This document shows positions 1 to 6,285 of a DNA stretch of 9,191 nucleotides, piece after piece; position 1 is the first letter of the stretch, and each line of letters begins with the position of its first letter. The position numbers were made by a program, and so were the translations under genes. The notes under the pieces were generated by a model. It had not been told where the DNA came from. It ran no database searches and saw only the letters and a list, made by a program, of their open reading frames with translations. The stretch is taken from assembly GCA_964542475.1 (NCBI GenBank), contig CAZIUL010000104.1:1-9191 (forward strand), written 5' to 3'. The DNA comes from CAZIUL01 sp964542475 (GTDB lineage: Bacteria > Planctomycetota > B15-G4 > CAYZWU01).

Positions 1-7
1 AATTCGA

Positions 8-36
8 TTGCAAATCATTGCATCTTCTAGTATAAA
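8..36 (+). promoter_or_regulatory. Candidate sigma70-type promoter for the M28 peptidase gene
   Basis: A -35-like TTGCAA at 8-13 and a -10-like TATAAA at 31-36 are separated by exactly 17 bases, the preferred spacing. Transcription would start near base 43, leaving a leader of about 170 bases before the peptidase ATG at 216. The match is by eye only, and the window edge hides anything further upstream. Confidence 0.4.
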
Positions 37-45
37 AGGTGGGAA

Positions 46-100
46 GCCTATCACAAAGCTCTAGTTCGGTGATTTACCGGGGCAGCCGTCCTTCATAGGC
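46..100 (+). promoter_or_regulatory. Possible folded 5' leader RNA upstream of the M28 peptidase
   Basis: GCCTAT (46-51) can pair with ATAGGC (95-100), and inside this CGGT (67-70) can pair with ACCG (76-79). The predicted transcription start lies only a few bases before the outer stem, so this would be the 5' end of the mRNA. The segments CAAAGC (54-59) and CCGGGGCAGCCG (77-88) loosely recall conserved parts of the GEMM-I cyclic-di-GMP riboswitch. The 5' half of that aptamer is not recognisable, so I do not assign a riboswitch class. Confidence 0.22.
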
Positions 101-170
101 AGTTGAGCACATCCTATCGATCAGTGTTTGGATCAGCGCCGCTCTTGCCCGCCGGAGGGAGTCTGCCGAA

Positions 171-191
171 ATGGATGATGATGAAGAATAA
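171..191 (+). CDS. Possible six-codon leader peptide (MDDDEE)
   Basis: An ATG at 171 is followed by three Asp and two Glu codons and a TAA stop. A strong Shine-Dalgarno-like GGAGGGA lies at 154-160, ten bases before the ATG. The stop comes 24 bases before the peptidase ATG at 216, whose own ribosome binding site is weak. This arrangement would allow translational coupling or re-initiation. The ORF is so short that chance is a real alternative; no attenuator hairpin is obvious after it. Confidence 0.25.
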   Translation: MDDDEE

Positions 192-215
192 GATTGAATC
201 GAAAGTGAGTCTGAA

Positions 216-1670
216 ATGAAAAACACGATCCCCTTCCTCACATTATGCATGGTGGTTTATTCCTTTCTTCTTGCCCCCGCAGCATGGGCCCAGGACACGG
301 TTTCTGCCGTCATGGGGCCCCAAGCAGCCTTCGACAGAACGATCGACAAGGAATCCGGGCCGATACCGGGCGACCTGGTTATCCCTTATCCGAAAATCCC
401 CGAATCGGAGCGGATCCAGAGACCACTATACGATTGCGGCCCGCTCATGCTGTCATCGATGGACGGAACAGTGCTCGAACTGATCCAGGAGATCGATGAA
501 TCACTTCTCCTCGGTTACCTCGAGGACCTCGTCGATTTCGGCCCCCGGGTCACCGGGTCGAACGCCTGCAGCAAGGCCGGGGACTATATCTATGACACCT
601 TCCAATCCATGGGCCTGGACGTGCGATACCACGAATGGTCGTACTACGGATATAACGGCAACAACATCGAGGCCACGATTCACGACAGCAGCGGCACGAG
701 CAACCAGATCCTGATCATCTGTGCCCATTACGACTCCGTACCGGGCAGTCCGGGAGCGGACGACAACGGCTCGGGCACCGCCGCGGTGCTGGCCATTGCG
801 GACATCCTCAGCAAATATACCTTCGATATAAACATACGCTTCGTCACCTTCGACGGCGAGGAGCAGGGCCTGCTCGGGAGCCATGTCTATGCCCTGGAGG
901 CTAAAAACAACGCGGACCGCATCATCGCGGTGCTGAACGCGGACATGATCGGCTACGCCATCACCCAGAGCCACGAGAAAAAGATCAAGGTCTACCATGA
1001 CAACCAGTCCAACTGGCTGGTCAATTTCACCGACGATGTGGCCGAGCAATACCTTGCCCACATCGATCTCGATGTGATTCCCAGCGGCTACTCCTGGGGG
1101 AGCGATCACTCCTCCTTTTGGGATCAGGGTTACTCCGCCGTCTTTTACCACGAATACAAGTTCAACGACTATTATCATTCCTCCCAGGACATCATCGCGA
1201 ACATGAACATACCTTACCTGGAAAAGTGCACTAAGCTGGTCATGGCCACCCTTGGGGAGCTAGCCGGTCCCTACGATTCCCAGGCCTTGTGGTGCGACGA
1301 CCACACCCTTTCAGCCCAGAACGGGGGCGCCATCAACTTCTCTCTCGATGGGGGCGCGATGAACGGGAACCGGAACTACCTGCTCCTGGCGAGCGTGACA
1401 GGCACTGAACCGGGAACGCTTCTGCCCGGCGGCCTCGCCACCTTGCCGCTGAACTGGGATTTCTTGACCGGTTTCGTGCTGCACAACGCAAACACGCCGG
1501 CTCTGGCCGATTTCAGCGGAACCCTGGACAGCAGCGGTTTGGCTTCGGCTCAGCTGAACACCTACCCCTTGCCCATGGGAACAGTGGGCTTGGAGCTCTA
1601 CTTCGCCTATGCCTGCAGCAATCCCTGGGATTACGTGTCCAATCCCCTGACCGTGCTGATCGTGGACTAA
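216..1670 (+). CDS. Secreted M28-family zinc aminopeptidase with C-terminal beta domain
   Basis: This 484-residue protein is a predicted exported metallo-aminopeptidase that would remove N-terminal residues from peptides outside the cytoplasm. A Sec signal peptide covers residues 1-25, with likely cleavage after AWA. The M28 core runs from about 90 to 350 and keeps the two-zinc site: H171 (AHYDS), D182 (ADDNGSG), E215 as general base and E216 as ligand (DGEEQGLLGS), D243 (NADMIG) and H321 (YHSSQD), plus the family-typical SDHSSF at 297-302. Residues 351-484 form an extra domain containing LPGG and LPLNWD, a type I associate with C-termini of secreted planctomycete-like proteins; its function is unknown. 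The ATG at 216 is chosen because it gives a complete signal peptide; its SD (about GTGAG) is weak. A second secreted metallopeptidase follows on the same strand. The stop codon directly abuts a repeat arm. Natural substrates cannot be told from the sequence. Confidence 0.93.
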   Translation: MKNTIPFLTLCMVVYSFLLAPAAWAQDTVSAVMGPQAAFDRTIDKESGPIPGDLVIPYPKIPESERIQRPLYDCGPLMLSSMDGTVLELIQEIDESLLLGYLEDLVDFGPRVTGSNACSKAGDYIYDTFQSMGLDVRYHEWSYYGYNGNNIEATIHDSSGTSNQILIICAHYDSVPGSPGADDNGSGTAAVLAIADILSKYTFDINIRFVTFDGEEQGLLGSHVYALEAKNNADRIIAVLNADMIGYAITQSHEKKIKVYHDNQSNWLVNFTDDVAEQYLAHIDLDVIPSGYSWGSDHSSFWDQGYSAVFYHEYKFNDYYHSSQDIIANMNIPYLEKCTKLVMATLGELAGPYDSQALWCDDHTLSAQNGGAINFSLDGGAMNGNRNYLLLASVTGTEPGTLLPGGLATLPLNWDFLTGFVLHNANTPALADFSGTLDSSGLASAQLNTYPLPMGTVGLELYFAYACSNPWDYVSNPLTVLIVD

Positions 1671-1747
1671 TCCGCATATTTAATCCTCTTCTGCTGCGGC
1701 ACCGTAAACCGCGCTGTGGCTGCGTTTCATGCCAGGAGACGATCCTC
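1671..1747 (+). repeat. Solo left arm of the palindromic repeat, abutting the M28 stop codon
   Basis: By my alignment 72 of 77 bases match the left arm of the complete element at 4075-4151, with no gaps. Similarity starts at the base after the TAA stop (1668-1670); the preceding CTAA (1667-1670) is also shared. It breaks off at 1748, and no right arm is found downstream, so this is a truncated or single-arm copy. Confidence 0.88.
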
Positions 1748-1911
1748 TGTAGGAAGTTGAGGTCCGTACACACCTTCGGTTTTCCACTATTCATGCCCTT
1801 TGAATTCTAAATTGTCTTTACTCTGAGTCAGGAAATCGGGGTTGGTTTTGATGCTTGTAGTTTCTGTATTCTTTGAAATTTGGTAAAAGGGGGTTTCTTC
1901 TTCCTATCCGC

Positions 1912-1942
1912 CGAATGAAACGGGCTGCGAATGAAACGGACT
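1912..1942 (+). repeat. Pair of 15-bp direct repeats in the M64 gene leader
   Basis: CGAATGAAACGGGCT (1912-1926) and CGAATGAAACGGACT (1928-1942) differ at one base and are separated by a single G. They lie just before the ribosome binding site of the gene starting at 1963. The period of 16 bases is not a multiple of three, so this is not a coding repeat. It could be a regulator site or a small local duplication. Confidence 0.7.
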
Positions 1943-1950
1943 CCAGAAGA

Positions 1951-1955
1951 AAGGG
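1951..1955 (+). promoter_or_regulatory. Ribosome binding site that decides the 1963 start
   Basis: AAGGG (1951-1955), within AGAAGAAAGGG, lies seven bases before the ATG at 1963. In-frame ATGs at 1873 and 1915 have no comparable site and would put a charged extension before the signal peptide. Confidence 0.6.
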
Positions 1956-1962
1956 TCTTACC

Positions 1963-4074
1963 ATGAGATCCAAAATGATCATGAGTTCCATATTGAATCG
2001 GTTCCGGACGACCTGGTGCACCGCTTCTCTTCTCCTTCTCCTCTTCTGCAGCCTCTCGCACGGCCAGGAGGAGATCCGTGGGGATTGGCCCGACACGCTT
2101 CCCGGGGTTCAGAACGCCCGCGAGATCAGCGGAATGGTGAACGAGGAAGGCCACGCCATTCGACCGGGTGTGTTGGTTCGCAGCGGCACACTCGCCAAGG
2201 CGAATCCCGAGGCGGTGGAGGCGCTCCATGCCTACGGCTTGAAGAAGCTTGTGGATATCCGGACCTGGGAAGAGATCATGGAGGACGGCATGGCGCCCGC
2301 GCCCTTCGGGCGGAAGCCGTATCTGGTGCGGATGCGCACCGATGTTCAGGAGTTTACCCTGAACCACAACCTTCTCTATCCGAGGATTTGGAACGAGAAC
2401 AAGGACACCATCCGATACCTGGTCCAGATGCTGGCTGATCCGAAAAACCATCCGTTGATGATCCAGGGACAACAGGGCGTCGACCGTACGGGGATCATGG
2501 TGGCTGCCCTCCTGGAGCTCGCCGGGGTTTCCCGGGAGGAGATCCTGTATGACTTCATGGACTTCAGGCAGCGTACACCGCCTCGGGGAGCCCTGGAGAA
2601 AGTCTTCCAGATCTGGGACGCCCATCCCGAGGGACTGACCGGGTGGCTGATCGAGCATGCCGGTGTCCATCCCCTCACCATCGAAGCCTACCGCCACACC
2701 CTCTTCAGCGGGGATCCGTACGCGAAGGCCAAGGATCAGATTGCGGCGGAGCGGCTTTTCGAACGGGCCAGAAAAGACGCGATCAAGGGAAAATACCCCC
2801 AGGCGGTCAAAAAGTATGAAGGGGTTTACAAGAAGTATCCCAAGACCGCCGCCGGGACGCACGCTGCCCGCCGCACCCAGCCCAATGCGTTTTTATGCTG
2901 GGCGCCCATGGTTGTGAACGGTCCTCCGGCCAACCGGATAGACATCGTGTTGATGGGGGATGGGTACACCCTCGATCAGATGGAGGTCTTCGAAAATGTC
3001 ATCGACAAGGTGCCCGACTTCTTCGAGCGCCACACGATATTCGGCGAGTACTACAGCTACCACAATATATACCGTGCCGCCCTCCGAAGCGAGGAGGCGG
3101 GGGTGGACAAGCTGGGGGAGGACACGTACAGCACAATTCTGAACGGCCACGACTCGGGCGCCAAGCAGGGACAGGTCGCTGTGAGTCATGACCGGGTCAT
3201 GCGCCAGCTCGACGAGCTTCCCGAGCATGACCGCCTTGCGGCCGTCTTCGTGAAGAACGGCAAGGGGGGAACCGGGGGCGGGGGAGTGGCCACCGTGGGC
3301 GGGACTTCCTATGCGACCCTGATCCACGAGTGGGGCCATGCCTTTGGGGAGCTCAAAGACGAGTACACCGCCGACACCGGATATCGAGGTCCCGTGAAGT
3401 CAGGTGTCAATGTTAGCAACTCGCCCGATCCTGAAAAGGCTCCCTGGCGGCACTGGATTGAAGCAGGCCGGAAGGAGATCGGTGTCTTCGAAGGCGCCGA
3501 CGGCAGGGAGGAGGGAGCATGGAAACCCAGTCGAAAGGGTTGCGCCATGGAGGGGGGCACACGCTTCTGCGTAGTTTGCCAGGAAGCCCTCGTCCTCAGG
3601 ATTTACGGCGTGGTGGATCCCATCGACAGCTGCGACCCGCCCCATCATGTCGGCGAGGAGGAGGATCCCTTCGCGGAACCGGTACCGCCCCTGGAAGGTA
3701 CATCGAAAATGGTATTCAAAGTCTCTGCGCTCAGGCCGGCCAGCCACGCCCTCGAGGTGCGATGGTGGGTGCTGCCAGAGGATCGGGTGCCCCCGCCACC
3801 GAAAGGGGCCAGGGAAGGGTATCGTTTCGGCGACCGGAGAGACCGGGGCCCCTTGTCGCCTATCGCGGAGGAACCGGCGGCGAAAACCAAGGCGGACCGG
3901 AAGGGGTTCCACACCTTCACCTTGCATACGAGGGGGATGGATCCGGGACGGTACCGCGTGATTTGCCGGGTCACGGATGCCACCCGTATTCCCGGAGATG
4001 ACTGGCCGTGGGTGCTCAAGGACAGCCATGGCGTCCTCCAGTCCGAACGGGCCTGGTGGGTGGAGATAAACTAA
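1963..4074 (+). CDS. Secreted pseudophosphatase - M64-type zinc peptidase fusion
   Basis: From the ATG at 1963 this is a 703-residue exported protein (signal peptide 1-34, ending LSHG). The N-terminal module (about 35-245) looks like the PTP/DSP family with RPGVLVRSG and LVDIRTWEE segments. Its P-loop reads IQGQQGVDRTG (167-177) where active members have HCxxGxDRTG. Thus His and catalytic Cys are Gln168 and Gly169 (codon 2467-2469), while Arg175 is kept, so phosphatase activity is unlikely. Residues 255-300 resemble one TPR-like helical hairpin. The C-terminal module (about 315-703) matches peptidase family M64, whose type member cleaves IgA: the IVLMGDGYT segment (328-336) and HEWGHAFGELKDEY (455-468), giving zinc ligands His455 and His459, general base Glu456, and probably Asp466 as third ligand. 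It probably digests an extracellular glycoprotein or protein. The gene follows the M28 peptidase by 292 bases. The phosphatase-like part may bind phosphorylated or anionic ligands; that is inference. Confidence 0.9.
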   Translation: MRSKMIMSSILNRFRTTWCTASLLLLLFCSLSHGQEEIRGDWPDTLPGVQNAREISGMVNEEGHAIRPGVLVRSGTLAKANPEAVEALHAYGLKKLVDIRTWEEIMEDGMAPAPFGRKPYLVRMRTDVQEFTLNHNLLYPRIWNENKDTIRYLVQMLADPKNHPLMIQGQQGVDRTGIMVAALLELAGVSREEILYDFMDFRQRTPPRGALEKVFQIWDAHPEGLTGWLIEHAGVHPLTIEAYRHTLFSGDPYAKAKDQIAAERLFERARKDAIKGKYPQAVKKYEGVYKKYPKTAAGTHAARRTQPNAFLCWAPMVVNGPPANRIDIVLMGDGYTLDQMEVFENVIDKVPDFFERHTIFGEYYSYHNIYRAALRSEEAGVDKLGEDTYSTILNGHDSGAKQGQVAVSHDRVMRQLDELPEHDRLAAVFVKNGKGGTGGGGVATVGGTSYATLIHEWGHAFGELKDEYTADTGYRGPVKSGVNVSNSPDPEKAPWRHWIEAGRKEIGVFEGADGREEGAWKPSRKGCAMEGGTRFCVVCQEALVLRIYGVVDPIDSCDPPHHVGEEEDPFAEPVPPLEGTSKMVFKVSALRPASHALEVRWWVLPEDRVPPPPKGAREGYRFGDRRDRGPLSPIAEEPAAKTKADRKGFHTFTLHTRGMDPGRYRVICRVTDATRIPGDDWPWVLKDSHGVLQSERAWWVEIN

Positions 4075-4246
4075 CCCGCATATTTCATACTCTTCTGCTG
4101 CGGCACCGTAACCTGCGCTGTGGCTGCGTTTCATGCCAGGAGACGATCCTCAACCTGTAAGAACAGGCCTGCGGTCGTCTCCTGACATGCGCCTTGCCAC
4201 AACACAGTTTACGGCACCTCGCGACGAAGAGTATGAAATAAGCGGG
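4075..4246. mobile_element. 172-bp palindromic MITE-like element with CTAA flanks
   Basis: The two 86-base arms mirror each other around 4160/4161. The outer 21 bases pair at 20 positions (CCCGCATATTTCATACTCTTC against its mirror at 4226-4246). An inner block CAGGAGACGA is identical in both arms. The centre is a CCTGT-AAGA-ACAGG hairpin (4154-4167). CTAA occurs directly on both sides (4071-4074 and 4247-4250) in the same orientation, as expected of a 4-bp target site duplication. No ORF is present, so movement would need a transposase supplied elsewhere. The left CTAA contains the stop codon of the M64 gene. In RNA the element would fold into a very long hairpin that could protect or terminate the upstream transcript. 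Confidence 0.85.
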
Positions 4247-4250
4247 CTAA

Positions 4251-4446
4251 AATAAATCCAGTAGTTTACTCCCGGTTTGTTTACCCCTCCGTCCCGATCG
4301 CGTTCAAAATAGCATTTCACGAGTGGCACTTGTGGTCATTGTGCATCAAATCAGCCTTCCTTCACACGATCTCCCTGGCCTCAGCAGTCTTTGCCAGTGC
4401 CTGCGTCCTTGGATAAACACGGAAATCGACCAATACCCGACAGAAC
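4251..4446. other. Convergent intergenic stretch with no supported gene
   Basis: This lies between the palindromic element and the transposase-like remnant, with genes converging on it from both sides. I see no terminator with a U-tract, no promoter and no coding signature. It may be decayed sequence belonging to the same mobile remnant. Confidence 0.4.
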
Positions 4447-4518
4447 GCGGAGCTTGCTCTAGCTTACCAAGAAATCGCCCTGCTCCAAGAGGAGGTGAAA
4501 ATCAAGGACGGGGGATAG
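4447..4518 (+). pseudogene. Short remnant resembling the N-terminus of an integrase-type transposase
   Basis: The frame starting at 4447 reads AELALAYQEIALLQEEVKIK followed by Asp, two Gly and a TAG stop at 4516-4518. The pattern LAYQEIALLQEE-KIKD is one I associate with the region ahead of the helix-turn-helix in integrase-core (DDE) transposases, where it continues into basic and HTH segments. Those downstream parts are absent here and the in-frame region is closed by a stop at 4414-4416 upstream. It would be a decayed fragment. Recognition is from memory of the family and is only moderately secure. Confidence 0.35.
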
Positions 4519-4533
4519 CATCGACGAGTCCTT

Positions 4534-6093
4534 TTATGCCTCTTCCGTCACCTTCCATCCTAGCATATCAGCGATTTCAAAAAGAGGATCCTTCAGATCA
4601 CCGTATACGGTCACGCGGTGCCAGCCGAAGCGATCCCACTGGGTATAGAGCTTTTCGAAGTCGCCGTCAGGCTCGACAGCCAGCTTTGTCCGGCAAGCGC
4701 GATCTTCGAGGATGTTGTCAACGGCCTTGCCGCGATGGATGAGCAGTTCCTTGCAAAAAGAGGCCAATTCAACGGTCGTGGTCATGTAACCTGTGGGCAG
4801 AAGGGAGCGAACAGAGGCTCCTTGTCGATCTTCCGAATGGGTAAGGATTTCGATGGGATTATCCTTACCTTCCGGTCCGAAGGCGCGGTTTGAAGCGACG
4901 CAATGTGCATAGATGATCTGGCGCTTGGCCATGTCCATGACCGGGTCGGAAATAAATCCGGTACGGCCGCCGGTAAGGTTCTTCAAGGCAACCATGGTTG
5001 AGGTGGAGAGCAGGTCGCACTCGCATGCTCCCACATAACCCTCGTTGCACAGCTCATGAAAGGCCAGGCAGGGATAAGCGTGAATATGTCCGCCATAGAA
5101 TCCGCCGAGGCAGTTGATGGTGATGGCGTCAGCGCCGTGCTTCTTCATCACGGCCTTCTGACCGAGATACATGGCAGCCGAGGCTTCAAGGACTTCTCGC
5201 GGAACACCGACGATCCTCGAGGCTCTTTTCTCCCACATATCAGCCACTTCCTTCGATTTATCCTTGTCAGCCAATTCCCAGGCCTCATTGACTTCAGCAT
5301 AAGGGATCTCGATTACTTGCACGCCCAGTTCTTCGATGACTGATTTTGATCCGCGCCAACCCTCGCCGCCAACGGTAAGGATCTTGGATTTCTTCATCTT
5401 CTCTTTCCACTGGGAAGGAGAGAGAAGCTTCAGGTCATCGAGCTTGCAGTTTTGCCCAGTCGGAGCATGAGTCCGCGCCATACGCACCTTTTCAACGGCC
5501 CTTGCGAATTGATCTGCCTTTTCAACGGTGTTAAAGCACCTGGCGGCCTCGACCACATCGGCGAACTGCGACGAGCTGATGAAGCCGAAATTGGGCACCT
5601 CCTTGCGCAGAAAACCAGCAGTATAGACCAGGAATCCGCCGCTTCCGGCGTAAAGAAAATCAGCATACAGGACCGGCTTCCCCGATTCGACCATGGTCTG
5701 GACAACGCGGTTCCAGCAATTCATCTGCATGACCACATAACCGGTGATATCGGATGCTTTGTCCCTGTCCAGGACCGCTTTGGCTTCATCAGGGTCTTTC
5801 GCCATGGTGGGGATGAATTCAATATCCGGGCACCCGTCTGCCAGGGCCGCGGTCATCCTCTTCATTACGGGATTGAAGTCGAATCCCACATTGGGCCAAT
5901 CCGGACCGGGCTGAATACCGGCATGAAGCGAGTAAAGCACGCGAATGCGCTTGCTCTTGGTCGGACTATCCGCAGACAGACCGCTGGTCATGGGAATGAT
6001 CATTGCCCCTGCACAGGCTGCGCATCCAGTCAGGAAACGGCGCCGACTTACAGAACAACAAGTACACCCTGAGAGTTCTTGGAATTGCGGCAT
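4534..6093 (-). CDS. Tat-exported sugar isomerase-like protein (FucI/AraA superfamily)
   Basis: From the ATG at 6093 this is a 519-residue protein. Residues 10-36 form a Tat signal (SRRRFLTG at 16-23, then a hydrophobic stretch), so it is probably folded and cofactor-loaded before export. The rest has the two-part layout of the L-fucose/L-arabinose isomerase superfamily: an N-terminal Rossmann-like part and a C-terminal part with GACECDLLSTSTM (355-367), comparable to the CEgD region, and WHRVTVYGD (491-499), comparable to the final metal-binding His motif. True isomerases of this group interconvert aldoses and ketoses in the cytoplasm using Mn; an exported member is unusual, and the real substrate is unknown. 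The leader is Cys-rich (C10, C12, C13, C24, C27). It stands alone on this strand, convergent with the M64 gene. An upstream extension to 6192 is possible in frame but lacks a ribosome binding site. Confidence 0.75.
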   Translation of the reverse strand: MPQFQELSGCTCCSVSRRRFLTGCAACAGAMIIPMTSGLSADSPTKSKRIRVLYSLHAGIQPGPDWPNVGFDFNPVMKRMTAALADGCPDIEFIPTMAKDPDEAKAVLDRDKASDITGYVVMQMNCWNRVVQTMVESGKPVLYADFLYAGSGGFLVYTAGFLRKEVPNFGFISSSQFADVVEAARCFNTVEKADQFARAVEKVRMARTHAPTGQNCKLDDLKLLSPSQWKEKMKKSKILTVGGEGWRGSKSVIEELGVQVIEIPYAEVNEAWELADKDKSKEVADMWEKRASRIVGVPREVLEASAAMYLGQKAVMKKHGADAITINCLGGFYGGHIHAYPCLAFHELCNEGYVGACECDLLSTSTMVALKNLTGGRTGFISDPVMDMAKRQIIYAHCVASNRAFGPEGKDNPIEILTHSEDRQGASVRSLLPTGYMTTTVELASFCKELLIHRGKAVDNILEDRACRTKLAVEPDGDFEKLYTQWDRFGWHRVTVYGDLKDPLFEIADMLGWKVTEEA

Positions 6094-6099
6094 GCTTTT

Positions 6100-6106
6100 C
6101 TCCTTT
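6100..6106 (-). promoter_or_regulatory. Ribosome binding site fixing the 6093 start
   Basis: AAAGGAG (reverse complement of 6100-6106) lies six bases before the ATG at 6093. It selects this start over the in-frame ATG at 6192 and places the twin-arginine motif near the N-terminus as expected. Confidence 0.8.
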
Positions 6107-6246
6107 ATCTGAATTCTTGCTGACTCGTCATTCGGAAGGCTTAGCCGTATCCGGTCTGGCTTTTTCATCTGTAGCTTAAACGGGACCATCATCGGTGACG
6201 TGTTCCACCGAATCTTGATGAGCTCTAAATCTCAGATTAGTTTTCT

Positions 6247-6273
6247 ACTATAATAATCACCAGGAGGAATCAA
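6247..6273 (-). promoter_or_regulatory. Candidate promoter of the Tat protein gene
   Basis: On the minus strand TTGATT (6273-6268) and TATAGT (6252-6247) are separated by 15 bases, slightly short of the optimum. The -10 matches TATAAT at five of six positions. Transcription would start about 150 bases before the ATG at 6093. A perfect palindrome overlaps the -35 end. Confidence 0.3.
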
Positions 6274-6285
6274 AGTCTAGACTTT
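6272..6285. promoter_or_regulatory. Perfect 14-bp palindrome, possible operator
   Basis: AAAGTCTAGACTTT is an exact inverted repeat with no spacer. It overlaps the upstream edge of the candidate -35 of the leftward gene, a position typical for a dimeric regulator. No regulator gene is present in the window. Confidence 0.4.

Noticed and set aside
46..100. Leader RNA assigned as a cyclic-di-GMP (GEMM-I) riboswitch
   Set aside because: Only short segments resemble it; the 5' half of the aptamer is missing and the predicted transcription start leaves no room for it.
501..1178. Minus-strand open frame opposite the M28 gene
   Set aside because: Val/Asp-rich mirror of the zinc peptidase core; no signal of its own.
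1828..2862. Long open frame on the minus strand opposite the M64 gene
   Set aside because: It is antisense to a well-supported peptidase, has no ribosome binding site or recognisable domain, and is expected from codon bias in GC-rich DNA.
4324..4345. TGGCAC followed by TTG/TTGTGC considered as a sigma54 promoter
   Set aside because: The spacing does not fit the -24/-12 arrangement and no gene follows on that strand.
4323..4742. Plus-strand open frame crossing the convergent gap into the Tat gene
   Set aside because: Half of it is antisense to the isomerase-like gene, and the transposase-like peptide lies in a different frame.
6015..6035. LTGC in the Tat protein leader considered as a lipoprotein lipobox
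   Set aside because: The Cys follows the twin-arginine motif directly, before the hydrophobic stretch, so it is not in lipobox position.
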